Below are positions 33,676 to 43,807 of a DNA stretch of 57,497 bases, in pieces. This DNA comes from an uncultured Collinsella sp. (lineage in GTDB: Bacteria; Actinomycetota; Coriobacteriia; Coriobacteriales; Coriobacteriaceae), in NCBI GenBank assembly GCA_900550415.1, contig URSO01000003.1, forward strand, positions 1 through 57,497, read 5' to 3'. A program made the position numbers and the translations under genes. Numbering within the stretch: the first letter of the stretch is position 1; each line of letters begins with the position of its first letter. The notes below the pieces were generated by a model. The model was given only the letters and a program-made list of their open reading frames with translations, was not told the DNA's origin and did not search any database.

Positions 33676-33698
33676 GGGTTGGGAGCGAATCCCAACCC
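33676..33698 (-). terminator. hairpin after the NAD synthetase-like gene
   Basis: Perfect GGGTTGGGA / TCCCAACCC arms with loop GCGAA, 6 bp after the stop at 33704. No U-tract follows on the minus strand, so it may be a weak or factor-dependent terminator, or only protect the 3' end. Confidence 0.5.
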
Positions 33699-33703
33699 AT
33701 ATG

Positions 33704-35689
33704 TTAGTTTTGGCTGAAGAATGGGAACTGCCTCGGATCAACCGGCGGGTGCGGCATCGGTGTGCCCTGGGGTCCACCCTGCGGGCCACCCTGGCCGCCC
33801 ATCATCTTATCGATGGCGTCCTGGACCTCGCCCTCAAACTTCTTCATGCCCTCGTGCAGGCGGCGCTGGCCGTCCTCGGAGCGCAGCTCCTCCATCTGCT
33901 CGGGCGAAATACCCAGTAGCTCGCCCAAAATGCCCATCATCTCACCACGCATGCGATCGCTTGTATCCTCGTCGGCAAAGCGGCGCACCTCGGCGCGCGC
34001 CAACGAATCGACCGTCATGCGCTCTTTACCGCTCAGGCCAAGATCGGACCACGCAAGCATATACGGCCAGGCACGCTCGGCAAATGAACGGGCCGAGACG
34101 ATCGGCGCCGTCGGCAGCTGGCGGCGAGCCGTCTCTCCCTGGCGCACGAGCATCAGCAGCAACGAACATGCCTCGGGCTTGCCGGCGGCCATTGGGATGT
34201 CGTCGAAGGGACGGTTGCGGTCCACGTGCGCCTCGAGCGTGCCATCGACCTCGCCCGGCTCAAGCCCGCCGAGCAGCTGCGCCGCGCGGTCGAGCATGTC
34301 GACCGGACCGTCAAGCGTCGAGAGCGCTTGCGCCAGCACGCGCTCCATGCAATCCTCCACCGCGTTGAGCGTCACGAGTTCCTGCGGCACCACGGCAGAC
34401 GTACGGTTGCGTACGCGCGCCACAAACTCGAGCGTCGACAGGTATACGTCGCCAAAGGGCGCGTAATCGCCCTGGTAGCCACCGCAAAGTGCCGGTGCCG
34501 CCAACGCGTACTCGGTCTTGGAAAGCGGGCTCAGAGCCATCGCACCCAGCTCGAGCGCCGTGTCCTCCAGCATGAGACCCAGCGTGCGAGAGCGCAGGCG
34601 CTCGGCGTCGCCCGCCGACACATCGCGGTCGAGCACACGCGCGGCATCCGACGCATCGCGCTCAACCGTGCGAATATGTAGGCGCTCGGCAATCGCGCGG
34701 ACGGCGGCACAGCGAGCAGCCTCGGCCTCCTCCTGCGCCGGCGTAAAGATGCGGTTGCGTCCCAGCACCAGGCCGACCACATTACGCGGACCCAGGGCGT
34801 CAACGGCAAGCGCCGCCAGCAGGGACGACGGCAGATCGCCCTCGAGCGCCACCACGGCGCGCGACGTACCGCGGGCGCGGGCATTATCGCGAACGGCGAG
34901 CACCAGCGCCCGCCACAACCACTCCTCGGAACGAAACTCGGGCAGCTCGTGGTCCTCCAAGGCATCGAGCATCACACCGCGCTGAATCTCCTGAACCAGT
35001 AGGCTCTCTTCAAAACATGGTGCTTGGGCCACCACGCGACCGCAGTCGTCGAGCACAAACGAGCCACCGGTATACACCGACTCGTCGTACGCACCAACCG
35101 GCGCCATGCAGGCAAACCACACGCTGCGCTTGGAGGCGATCTTGCGGTAGGCTCCGCTGCGCACGGCGGCGATCGCGGCGGTCTCGCGGTCGGTCATATC
35201 GAATGCGTTGAACTGGAAATACGCAATGAGGTCGACGCCGGTCGGCAGCATCTCGAGCTCGCGGTCCAAGTCGAAGATCACGGCGATGCGCACGCCGTCC
35301 ACGTCGAACACCGGCGGCGCCCAACGCGCGTCGTTGTTCTCGCCACGCTGCAGGGCAATGCTCGAACGGGCCGGCACCACATGGCCGTCCTTGAGCATCA
35401 TGTAGTCGAGCAGGGGCTGGCCCTCAAACGAAACCGCCGCGGGCACGATGCAGATCATATCGAGCTCTTGGATACGCTCGGCGACGCCGGTCAAGCCGGC
35501 AAGCATGTCGTGCTCAAAGTCGGCAGCGCCCACCAGGCCGCCGGGCAGGGCCCCCATAAAGAGCGGAGCCGGCACGCACAGCACGCGCGCACCGCGCTCG
35601 TGGGCCAGGCGCGCCTGGTCCTCGATGCGACCGCAGATACCCTCAATATCACCCAGGCGCATATCGATCTGTGCAAGTGCGAGCTTCAT
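33704..35689 (-). CDS. Degenerate glutamine-dependent NAD synthetase-like protein
   Basis: 661 residues. Residues 1-265 follow the nitrilase/glutaminase fold and 270-500 the NadE synthetase fold (APLSKTEYAL-like SPLSKTEYALAA, then GGYQGDYAPFGDVYLS). The catalytic parts are gone. The glutaminase Glu (family PEL) is Ala41; no Lys is at the second position; the Cys (family CED) is Asp140 in VIFDLDR. The synthetase P-loop SGGxDS is EGDLPSS (283-289). The tail of about 160 residues is extra and ends in Gly/Gln/Pro repeats. I infer a non-enzymatic or repurposed paralogue. The alternative is a divergent enzyme with another reaction. The frame is intact, so this is not simple decay. Confidence 0.8.
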   Translation of the reverse strand: MKLALAQIDMRLGDIEGICGRIEDQARLAHERGARVLCVPAPLFMGALPGGLVGAADFEHDMLAGLTGVAERIQELDMICIVPAAVSFEGQPLLDYMMLKDGHVVPARSSIALQRGENNDARWAPPVFDVDGVRIAVIFDLDRELEMLPTGVDLIAYFQFNAFDMTDRETAAIAAVRSGAYRKIASKRSVWFACMAPVGAYDESVYTGGSFVLDDCGRVVAQAPCFEESLLVQEIQRGVMLDALEDHELPEFRSEEWLWRALVLAVRDNARARGTSRAVVALEGDLPSSLLAALAVDALGPRNVVGLVLGRNRIFTPAQEEAEAARCAAVRAIAERLHIRTVERDASDAARVLDRDVSAGDAERLRSRTLGLMLEDTALELGAMALSPLSKTEYALAAPALCGGYQGDYAPFGDVYLSTLEFVARVRNRTSAVVPQELVTLNAVEDCMERVLAQALSTLDGPVDMLDRAAQLLGGLEPGEVDGTLEAHVDRNRPFDDIPMAAGKPEACSLLLMLVRQGETARRQLPTAPIVSARSFAERAWPYMLAWSDLGLSGKERMTVDSLARAEVRRFADEDTSDRMRGEMMGILGELLGISPEQMEELRSEDGQRRLHEGMKKFEGEVQDAIDKMMGGQGGPQGGPQGTPMPHPPVDPRQFPFFSQN

Positions 35690-35806
35690 GGCTCAGCCCT
35701 TTCCGTCGTAAACCGTCGCTATCGCAGTAAAAGCGCCGGCCGCATGATGCAGTCGGCGCTCGCATGTGCATATGCTAGCTATGATACCCCGAGCGGGGGC
35801 GCGCTC

Positions 35807-36169
35807 CTAGAACGTCGCGGACCACAGCCCGTGCAGGTTGCAATAGGCATAGACGGTACCGGTCTTGGAACCGCCGGCAAAAAACGTCGCGGGCTTCATG
35901 CCGGGCTGGAGGTAGTGGACCTCCAGACGGCCCTCGGCCTCAAGGGCGATCCACTCGATGTAGTGCTCGGGCACCATAGGATGCTCGACCGAGCCCACGC
36001 GTGCGCGGATCACGTGACCGTCGCGTTCGCTCTCAACGACGGGCACGTGCTTCTCGTGCGCCGCGTCCTCGGTGTTCGCGGTCAGCTCCGTGCAGCCGGC
36101 AGGGGTTGCAACGTCGTTGCCAAGGGCGGCAATGAGCTTGCCGTCGGGGTCCTTAAAGAATTTCGCCAT
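35807..36169 (-). CDS. Superoxide reductase (desulfoferrodoxin/neelaredoxin family)
   Basis: 120 residues. Reduces superoxide to hydrogen peroxide without releasing oxygen, typical of anaerobes. The catalytic iron site is complete: EKHVP (Glu39, His41), EHPMVPEHYIEW (His63, His69) and CNLHG (Cys110, His113). The N-terminal desulforedoxin module is present in outline (residues 1-35) but lacks its CxxC and CC cysteines; only Cys26 remains. So it has the active centre only, like class III enzymes. The start at 36169 has AAAGGAG upstream; the upstream open frame is rejected. A rubredoxin partner is not in the window. Confidence 0.93.
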   Translation of the reverse strand: MAKFFKDPDGKLIAALGNDVATPAGCTELTANTEDAAHEKHVPVVESERDGHVIRARVGSVEHPMVPEHYIEWIALEAEGRLEVHYLQPGMKPATFFAGGSKTGTVYAYCNLHGLWSATF

Positions 36170-36270
36170 GATGTTCTCCTTTGCTGATGTGCCGGTGTTC
36201 TCGATGCTTCTTATGCCCAAAGGCAGGCGAACCATCCACGGCATGGCAAATGAACACATAACGAGCGAGA

Positions 36271-39200
36271 CTAGCGCCCGTCGCCGCCGAGCAGCGCCAG
36301 AACATCCTCGCGGGTAAACAGCGCCGACGAGATGCCGTCGCCGCCGAGCACGCTATTGACCAGGTCGCGTTTGGACTCCTGGATCTGCATGATGCGCTCC
36401 TCGATCGTGTCCTTGGCGATGAGCTTGTACACGGTCACGGTATGTTGCTGGCCAATACGGTGCGCACGGTCGGTCGCCTGGTCCTGCGCGGCCACGTTCC
36501 ACCACGGGTCGTAATGGATGACCACGTCGGCAGCCGTCAGGTTAAGGCCCACGCCACCCGCCTTGAGCGAAATCAAGAACACCGGCACCTCGCCCGCTTG
36601 GAACTGCGCGACCATCTTGGCGCGGCTCTCCTTAGACGAAGCGCCCGTGAGCTTAAGAAAGCCGACGTCCTCCTTGGCCAAGCGCTTGCCGATAATATCG
36701 AGCATGCCCGTGAACTGGCTGAACAGCAGAATGTGGTGCCCGCCGTCGAGCGCACCGTGCACGAGCTCCATACAAGCGTCGAGCTTGGCGCTCCCCGCCT
36801 TGTAGTCCTCGTAGTGCAGGTGTGGGTCACAGCAGATCTGGCGCAGTTTGGTGAGCTCGGCGAGCACCTTGAGCTTGTCCTTCTTAAACTCGGATGCCTC
36901 ACGATGCTGCACCTGCTGGGCGATGCGGTCCTGGTTGGCCAGGTAGAGCTTGCGCTGCTCGCCGGTGAGCTGTGCCATGACGGTGTCCTCGATCTTCTCG
37001 GGCAGGTCGGCCACCACGTCTTCCTTAACACGGCGCAGCACAAACGGCGACACGAGCGACTGTAGGCGAGCGGCGCTATCGCCCTCGGCATGCTCGACGG
37101 GGCTCTCAAAGCGCTTGGCAAACGACTCGCGCGTCCCCAAAAGGCCCGGCATCAAGAAGTCGAAGATGCTCCAGAGCTCGGACAGGCGGTTTTCGATGGG
37201 CGTGCCCGTCAGGGCAAAGCGCACGCCGGCCGGCAAGCGCTTGGCGGCGCACGCCACCTGCGTGAGCGGGTTTTTAATGTACTGGGCCTCGTCGAGCACG
37301 ACGCGGGCAAAGTCCTGCTCGGCATACTCGTCGATATCGCGGCGCATGAGGTCGTATGACGTCACGACCACGTTATGCTCGGCCACGCCGGCGATCTGCA
37401 CGCGGCGTTGAGCCTTGGCGTCCACAATGGCGCACACGTCGAGCGAAGGCGCGAAGCGCTCCAGCTCGGCAGTCCAGTTATACACGAGCGACGCGGGGCA
37501 TACCACGAGCGTGGGCTTGGCGTCTCCCGCTTCCACGCGCGCCAGGATATGCGCGATCATCTGCAGGGTTTTGCCCAGGCCCATGTCGTCGGCCAAAATG
37601 CCGCCGAGGCCCAGGTGCTCGAGCGAGCCGAGCCACTGGTAGCCATCGACCTGGTAGCCACGTAGCGTGGCCTTGAGAGATGCCGGCACCGTAAAGTCCA
37701 TCTTGCCGAGCGTATCCAGGCGCTCGACGGTGCGGCGGAACGCAGCGTCGCGATCGGCTTCGAGCGCGGGCGTGCGCGCGAGCATGCTGTCGACGAACAG
37801 GGTACTCGACGCGGGAAGCGACACGCCATCGAGCAGATCGACGGCATCGACACCCAGGTCCTCGGCAAGACCAAACGCGGCGCGCGCCCCCTCATCCAGG
37901 CGTACGATGTCGCCGGACGTCAGGCGCGCAAACGTCTGATGACGCTTGTAGGAGTCGAGATAGATGGCAAGATCTGCCGCCGAAAGACCGCTCGCGCCCA
38001 GTTCGACATCGAGCAGGTTGCTCTTGACGGTCGCGCGCACCGAAAGCTTGGGCGCAGGGCGCACCGAGATCTGGCGCAGGCGGTCGCTGAGCATGACCTC
38101 GCCCAGCTCGGACAGGGCAGACAGGCCCTCGGTAAGCAGGCAGAACAGGCTCTCGTCATCGCGTTCCTCAAACGCCAGGCCGCCCTCGTGGAAATCGAAG
38201 TACATGGCAGCCGTGTCCATAACGCGAAACTCTGCCACCTCGTCGCGCGGCGGCACGCCCGGGCGCTGGTCTTCGAAGGGGCTTCCCGGAGCGCCCAGGC
38301 CAAAGAGATCTGCCGACCAGTCGCCGTAGGTAACCGTAATTTTGCAGGTCACGAGCCCGTCGTCGACACCGATTGACATGGCAAAGCTCGGCTCGGGCGC
38401 CACGGTATCGAGCGCGGCGGGCGCGGTGAGGTCGGTGTAGTCGCGCAAAATGGGCAGCGCCATGCGGCAGAACTCACCCACCTGCTCGACGGCGATATGG
38501 ACCGGCGTGCGACAGGGCAGCAGACGCGACAGAAACGGTGCGGCATGCTGGGCAAACGCCGCATCGGCGCGGCGCGCGCGGTGCGTGTCAACCAGATAGG
38601 CAACGTCGCCCGAGACAAAGCAGTACATATCGGCGGGCAGGCGCAGGTCGTAGCTGCCACCGGCCGCCGGCGCGATCTTGGCGGCAAGGAGCGGCGGTTG
38701 TTTTGCCGAGGCCTCGTCCTCCCCCACCGGCGACAACTCAACCGCTACCTCATAGGAACGATGCGTTGTCGTTCCCCGCGACCAGGCGGGCTCAAAGGAA
38801 ATGGTCCGGCCAGGTAGCAAGTCCAGCATGTATACGATGTCATGCTCGGACAGCGGCAGCTGGCGCTCGGCGACAAAGCCGCTGCGTGCAAAATCGTACG
38901 ACGCCGAACGCGAACTCGTGATGTCGCTCAGATACACAACCGTTGCCACAACAAGGTCGAGCAGGCGCACCGAAACCTCGTCAAAGGCTTCGGGCGTATG
39001 GACAAACGTGAGCTTCTTGCCGTACGAGAAGGTGCCGCCTCGGACATAGGCATCGGCCATGCCGTCGATATCCTTGACCACGTAGGACACCGAGCCACAG
39101 CGGATGCGAAGCTCGAGCGCCCAGCTAAAGCGGTCGGCAAACAGCGGATTGTAGTACGGCACCAGCGAGGGCTCCAATACCGCCTTGGGGGCATCGGGGT

Positions 39201-39735
39201 CGACTGTGCCGGCGAGCTTGCGGCGCATGCTCGCCAGCTCATCCATGCGCGCGTCCGAAAGATCGGAAAGCGCCGCCACAAGGCTCGGGCTCGTGGGGAC
39301 GGGCGCCGGGAAGGGAAAGTTGGGGTTGACGGCCGGCGCGGCGGACGCGGCGCGCGCGGGCTGTTTCGGCTGCGCCGTAAACGTGCGAACCGGCGTGCGC
39401 AAACCTTCGACGGGCTCGGCGCCGCTGGCATCCAAATACGCCAGCGCCGTGGCAATAGCGTGCTTACACATACCGGGATAGCGGTATGCGGCGGGGCAGT
39501 CGCAGTCGTAGTCGATAACCTCGTGCTCGTCCATGTCGAGCGCCACGTGCGTCTTGTACAGGTCGCCGCGCGAGCCGCGCACCGAGCCCTCAACCGTCAC
39601 GTTTTTGGAGAAGCGCGAGCCGCTGTCCTCGATCGACAGCACGGCGCCGTTAAGCATGAGCGAACGCCCCTTCATAAAGGTGCCGCTCAACGCCGCCTCT
39701 TTGCGAAGCGCCTGCACAAACGTCCCCTGCGCCAT
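36271..39735 (-). CDS. Snf2-family helicase with SWIM zinc finger
   Basis: About 1154 residues. An N-terminal SWIM finger (CDCPAAYRYPGMCKHAI, near residues 75-92), a bacterial Snf2-associated central region, and then the Snf2 motor in the C-terminal 480 residues: motif I DDMGLGKT, motif II DEAQ, TGTPIENRLSELWSIFDF, motif V/VI LKAGGVGLNLT and QATDRAHRIGQ. DNA translocase; the biological role of bacterial members is poorly known. The ATG at 39735 has GGAGG 5 nt before it. It begins 28 bp after the dnaE stop, so it is probably transcribed with dnaE. Confidence 0.95.
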   Translation of the reverse strand: MAQGTFVQALRKEAALSGTFMKGRSLMLNGAVLSIEDSGSRFSKNVTVEGSVRGSRGDLYKTHVALDMDEHEVIDYDCDCPAAYRYPGMCKHAIATALAYLDASGAEPVEGLRTPVRTFTAQPKQPARAASAAPAVNPNFPFPAPVPTSPSLVAALSDLSDARMDELASMRRKLAGTVDPDAPKAVLEPSLVPYYNPLFADRFSWALELRIRCGSVSYVVKDIDGMADAYVRGGTFSYGKKLTFVHTPEAFDEVSVRLLDLVVATVVYLSDITSSRSASYDFARSGFVAERQLPLSEHDIVYMLDLLPGRTISFEPAWSRGTTTHRSYEVAVELSPVGEDEASAKQPPLLAAKIAPAAGGSYDLRLPADMYCFVSGDVAYLVDTHRARRADAAFAQHAAPFLSRLLPCRTPVHIAVEQVGEFCRMALPILRDYTDLTAPAALDTVAPEPSFAMSIGVDDGLVTCKITVTYGDWSADLFGLGAPGSPFEDQRPGVPPRDEVAEFRVMDTAAMYFDFHEGGLAFEERDDESLFCLLTEGLSALSELGEVMLSDRLRQISVRPAPKLSVRATVKSNLLDVELGASGLSAADLAIYLDSYKRHQTFARLTSGDIVRLDEGARAAFGLAEDLGVDAVDLLDGVSLPASSTLFVDSMLARTPALEADRDAAFRRTVERLDTLGKMDFTVPASLKATLRGYQVDGYQWLGSLEHLGLGGILADDMGLGKTLQMIAHILARVEAGDAKPTLVVCPASLVYNWTAELERFAPSLDVCAIVDAKAQRRVQIAGVAEHNVVVTSYDLMRRDIDEYAEQDFARVVLDEAQYIKNPLTQVACAAKRLPAGVRFALTGTPIENRLSELWSIFDFLMPGLLGTRESFAKRFESPVEHAEGDSAARLQSLVSPFVLRRVKEDVVADLPEKIEDTVMAQLTGEQRKLYLANQDRIAQQVQHREASEFKKDKLKVLAELTKLRQICCDPHLHYEDYKAGSAKLDACMELVHGALDGGHHILLFSQFTGMLDIIGKRLAKEDVGFLKLTGASSKESRAKMVAQFQAGEVPVFLISLKAGGVGLNLTAADVVIHYDPWWNVAAQDQATDRAHRIGQQHTVTVYKLIAKDTIEERIMQIQESKRDLVNSVLGGDGISSALFTREDVLALLGGDGR

Positions 39736-39763
39736 CACTTCCTCCAATCTCACCCGGGGTAGC

Positions 39764-42700
39764 TTAGATCACCGTCACGCGGCCTTGGTTACCCACGATG
39801 GCCTTAGCCTCGGCCAGCAGCGGAATCGAGCGCGCGTTGACCTTGGCAGGCACCTCGGCGCGCAGCACGCGCCCGTCCACCTGCTCGATAAAGATCTCCA
39901 CGCGATCGCCACCCGGGTTAGCGGTGAGCACCGTGGCCAGGCGCGCCATATTGCCCTGGCTAAAGCGGCTGTTGGGCACCATGACCTCAAACACCTTGGG
40001 CTTGTTATTCTCCTCGTTGAGCTCCAGCGGCACAATCTCCTGCGCGATGATCTGGTCACCGCGGTCCGAGCGCTCGAGCTTGCCCTTGATGCGCACAAAG
40101 GCGTCGGACAGCTGCGCGCCTGTCTCGGGATCGACCTCGCCGTACAGGTACCCCTCGGCCTCCTTGTAGGTCTTGGGGAACACCACGACGGTGGCCTCTC
40201 CTTCCATGTCCTCGAGCTGCACGATGCCCATGGGGTCGCCGTTTTTGGTCACGCGCTTGGACACGCTCGAGACCATACCGGCCCACCACAGCGCCTTGCC
40301 CTCGGGAATCTCCTGGTTGATGGTGCCGCCCGTGGGGTTTTGTACCTCGTAACCGGTGTCGATCTGCGAGAACGAAAAGTCACGCGCCTTGGCTAGTGCA
40401 TACTCAAACGGGCGCAGCGGGTGGTCCGAAACATAGATGCCCAGAACCTCTTTCTCCTGGCTCAGCTTGAGGTGGCGGTCCCATTCCTGGCCGTCCGGAT
40501 CTGGCACGCTCACCTCGAAGCCCGAGCCCTCAACGTCGCCAAACATATCGAAGAACGAGGTCTGGCCGCTCGCGCGGTCCTTCTGGCGCTTTATCGCGGC
40601 ATCGATGATGTTCTCGGGGTTGTTCTTATCCACAAAGTGCATCATCTGGCGACGCGGATACCCCGTGGAGTCGAAGGCGCCTGCCTTGATCAGCGATTCG
40701 ATTACGCGACGGTTGGCCTGGCTCGAGTCCACGCGCTCGACAAAGTCGTGCAGCGTCTTAAACGGGCCGCCCGCCTCGCGCTCGGCGATAATCGCCTGCG
40801 CCACGCCGGTACCCACGCCGCGGATGCCGGCCAGACCAAAGCGCACGCCCTCCTTGGTAGCCGTGAACTCGGTGCCGGACTCGTTGACATCTGGCGACAG
40901 CACGGGGATGCCGTCGTGACGGCATGCCGAGACGTAGTGCACGATTTTGTCGGTCTTACCCGTATAGGACGTCAGAACGGCCGCCATGTACTCGTGCGGA
41001 TAGTGCGCCTTGAGCCACGCCGTCTGCATAACCAGGATGGCGTAGCCGGCAGAGTGCGACTTGTTAAAGGCGTAAGACGCGAACTCGAGAACATCGTCCC
41101 AAATCTTCTGGGCGACCTCGCGCGTGTAGTTGTTCTTGATAGCGCCGTTCATCCAGTGGTCGTAGGTGGTCTCGTCCGAGCCATCCTCCCAGTGCAGCAC
41201 CGTCGACGTGAGCAGTTTGATCTTCTTCTTAGCCACGGGTTTACGGATACGCGAGTCCGATTCGCCCTTGGAGAAGCCGCACATCTCGACGGAGATGAGC
41301 ATAACCTGCTCCTGGTAGACCATGGTGCCGTAGGTTTCGCCCAGGATGTCGTCCAGACGGTCGTCGTAGGAGACCGCCGGCTCCTTGCCGTTCATACGGT
41401 TGATGTAGGACGAGACCATGCCGGCGCCCAGCGGGCCCGGGCGGTACAGAGCGATCAATGCTACGACGTGCTTGTACTCGGTGGGCTTCATGTTCTTGAT
41501 CGTGGCCGTCATGCCGGCGGACTCGACCTGGAAGACGCCGGCGGTATGGCCGGAGCCCATGAGCTTAAAGATCTCGGGATCGTCAAAGGGAATCTCTTCC
41601 TCTTTGATGTCGATGCCGAAGTTCTTCTTGATGTTTGCCTTGGCCTTGGAGATAACCGTCAGCGTGCGCAGGCCCAAGAAGTCCATCTTGAGCAGGCCCA
41701 TGTCGGCAACGGTATGGCCCTCGTACTGAGTAATCTCGACGCCGCCCTTGGTATCGAGCTTGGTTGGCACGTGCTCGTTGACGGGGTCACGGCAGATCAG
41801 AACGGCGCACGCATGCACGCCCTCGCCACGGGTGAGACCCTCAATCGAGAGCGCCGTGTCGATGATGCGGCGAGCGTCGTCGTCCTTTTTATAAGCCTCG
41901 GCAAAATCGGGGTTATACAGATCCTCTTTGCCGGGTTGTTTGTCGAGCACCTGCTTGAGCTTGACCTTGGGGTCGCTCGAGACCATCTTGGACAGGCGCT
42001 GACCCATGTAGACCGGGTAGTCCAGGACGCGCGCGGCGTCGTTGATGGCCTGCTTGGCCTTGATGGTCGAGTAGGTGATGACGTGGGTGACCTTCTCGGG
42101 GCCGTAGAGCTGGCGAACGTGCTCCACGACCTCGAGGCGCCGCTCATCGTCGAAGTCCATATCGATATCGGGCATCTCGGTACGCTGCGGAGACAGGAAC
42201 CTCTCGAACATCAGGCCGTTCTCGAGCGGGTCGAACGCGGTGATGTTCATGGCGTAGGCGACGATAGCGCCGGCGGCCGAGCCACGGCCGGGGCCGACGC
42301 CGATGCCGTTGTCCTTGGCCCATTGCACGTACTCGGCGACGATGAGGAAGTAGGCGGCAAAGCCCTTGTCGCAGATGACCTTGTATTCATACTCAAAGCG
42401 CTCTTTGATGTTGACGCCACCGATCTCGCGCGTGGCCCAGTCGTCACCGTAGTGCTGGCGCAGGCCCTTCTCGCACTCGCGGCGGAACTGACTCTCGTGC
42501 GTCTCGCCGGGGTCGAGCAACGGGAAGCGCGGCAGGATGATGGAGTCCCAGTCCAGCTCGACGTAGCACTTGTCGGCGATCTCGAGCGTGTTGTCGCAGG
42601 CCTCGGGGCAATACGGGAACATCGCCCGCATCTCCTCCTCGGTCTTCATGTAAAACTCCGAGCCAGTCATGCGCATGCGGTTGGGGTCGTCGACCTTGGC

Positions 42701-43567
42701 GTTCATGCCGATGCACATGATGACGTCCTGCACGGGAGCGTCCTCGCGGCGCAGGTAGTGGAAGTCGTTGGTGGCGATGACCTTGACGCCTACCTGCTTG
42801 GCGATGTCGATGAGCGTGCGGTCCATCTGCTCATCGGTCAGGCCGTTGTCGGTGGTGATGCCGTGTTCCTGGATCTCGATATAAAAGTCGCCAGGTTCGA
42901 AGGTATCACGGAAGGTCTCGGCCCACTTGATGGCGCCCTCCATGTCACCGCGGTCGATGTACTTGGGGATGATGCCGGCGATACAGGCACTCGTGCAGAT
43001 CATGCCCTTGGCGTGGCGGCGCAGGTTGTCGAGCGTCACGCGCGGCTTGTAATAAAAGCCCTGCACGGCGGCCTCGGAGACCGTCTGCATCAGGTTGACG
43101 TAGCCCTCCTGGTCCTTGGCCAGAAGGATCATGTGGTAGAGCTCGGGCTTATGGTCGCGGGCGAGCGTCTCGTCCGGCGTAAAGTAGACCTCGCAGCCAA
43201 AGATGGGCTTGATGACCAGAGGCGGCTTGAGCTCGTCGATGTTGCCCTTCTCGTCCCACATGGCCATGTCCTTCACATACTGGGCATGCTCGCGCGGGCT
43301 GGACTCGGGATCGGGCTCCACCAGCTCGTCGCGGCGGTCCTTTTCCAAGAAGGCCTTGTCGTGGCTCCAGGTTTTGTACTCGGGCGTGTTGTGGTTGACG
43401 GCGTCGCAGGCCAGCGCCAGGTCGGGTACGCCATACATGTAGCCGTGATCGGTAATGGCCACGGCGGGCATGCCCAGCTCTACGGCGCGATTGACCATAT
43501 CCTGGATACGGGTTGCGCCGTCGAGCATGGAGAAAACGGTGTGGTTGTGCAGATGGACGAATGCCAT
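39764..43567 (-). CDS. dnaE: DNA polymerase III alpha subunit DnaE
   Basis: 1267 residues. Replicative polymerase. N-terminal PHP domain (FVHLHNHTVFSMLDGA); polymerase palm with PDIDMDFDDERR holding the catalytic Asp pair; GPGRGSAAGA; fingers with LIALYRPGPL and KSHSAGYAI; tandem helix-hairpin-helix (GLAGIRGVGTG); C-terminal OB fold and a last domain of about 100 residues. Length is slightly above E. coli DnaE. The PHP histidines appear intact, so it may proofread in cis, as known for some bacterial PHP domains. The reverse strand has a 1060-codon open frame that is only a GC-bias shadow. Confidence 0.98.
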   Translation of the reverse strand: MAFVHLHNHTVFSMLDGATRIQDMVNRAVELGMPAVAITDHGYMYGVPDLALACDAVNHNTPEYKTWSHDKAFLEKDRRDELVEPDPESSPREHAQYVKDMAMWDEKGNIDELKPPLVIKPIFGCEVYFTPDETLARDHKPELYHMILLAKDQEGYVNLMQTVSEAAVQGFYYKPRVTLDNLRRHAKGMICTSACIAGIIPKYIDRGDMEGAIKWAETFRDTFEPGDFYIEIQEHGITTDNGLTDEQMDRTLIDIAKQVGVKVIATNDFHYLRREDAPVQDVIMCIGMNAKVDDPNRMRMTGSEFYMKTEEEMRAMFPYCPEACDNTLEIADKCYVELDWDSIILPRFPLLDPGETHESQFRRECEKGLRQHYGDDWATREIGGVNIKERFEYEYKVICDKGFAAYFLIVAEYVQWAKDNGIGVGPGRGSAAGAIVAYAMNITAFDPLENGLMFERFLSPQRTEMPDIDMDFDDERRLEVVEHVRQLYGPEKVTHVITYSTIKAKQAINDAARVLDYPVYMGQRLSKMVSSDPKVKLKQVLDKQPGKEDLYNPDFAEAYKKDDDARRIIDTALSIEGLTRGEGVHACAVLICRDPVNEHVPTKLDTKGGVEITQYEGHTVADMGLLKMDFLGLRTLTVISKAKANIKKNFGIDIKEEEIPFDDPEIFKLMGSGHTAGVFQVESAGMTATIKNMKPTEYKHVVALIALYRPGPLGAGMVSSYINRMNGKEPAVSYDDRLDDILGETYGTMVYQEQVMLISVEMCGFSKGESDSRIRKPVAKKKIKLLTSTVLHWEDGSDETTYDHWMNGAIKNNYTREVAQKIWDDVLEFASYAFNKSHSAGYAILVMQTAWLKAHYPHEYMAAVLTSYTGKTDKIVHYVSACRHDGIPVLSPDVNESGTEFTATKEGVRFGLAGIRGVGTGVAQAIIAEREAGGPFKTLHDFVERVDSSQANRRVIESLIKAGAFDSTGYPRRQMMHFVDKNNPENIIDAAIKRQKDRASGQTSFFDMFGDVEGSGFEVSVPDPDGQEWDRHLKLSQEKEVLGIYVSDHPLRPFEYALAKARDFSFSQIDTGYEVQNPTGGTINQEIPEGKALWWAGMVSSVSKRVTKNGDPMGIVQLEDMEGEATVVVFPKTYKEAEGYLYGEVDPETGAQLSDAFVRIKGKLERSDRGDQIIAQEIVPLELNEENNKPKVFEVMVPNSRFSQGNMARLATVLTANPGGDRVEIFIEQVDGRVLRAEVPAKVNARSIPLLAEAKAIVGNQGRVTVI

Positions 43568-43807
43568 GTGATGAGCTCCGATGCGGGTTCGTGTTCTGAC
43601 TGAACGATTTTACCGCACGGCGCGGATAGCACCCGAACCTAGCCAAACCAACACGGGTAGTCAATTTGGGACCTTCAAAAAGGGGAATGAGGGCATCCAG
43701 ATATATCGAGTATTACTGGAACCCCGGCGATGCGCGGAATGATTTGTGACGAATAGTCATGTCCATCAAGAAGGCTCGACGCTTCGGATAGCTCGTCAAT
43801 CGATATA

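Noticed and set aside
35024..36187. 387-codon plus-strand frame
   Set aside because: Antisense to the NAD synthetase-like and superoxide reductase genes; no support.
40421..43603. 1060-codon open frame on the plus strand
   Set aside because: Antisense to dnaE; a GC-skew shadow with no domain or ribosome site.
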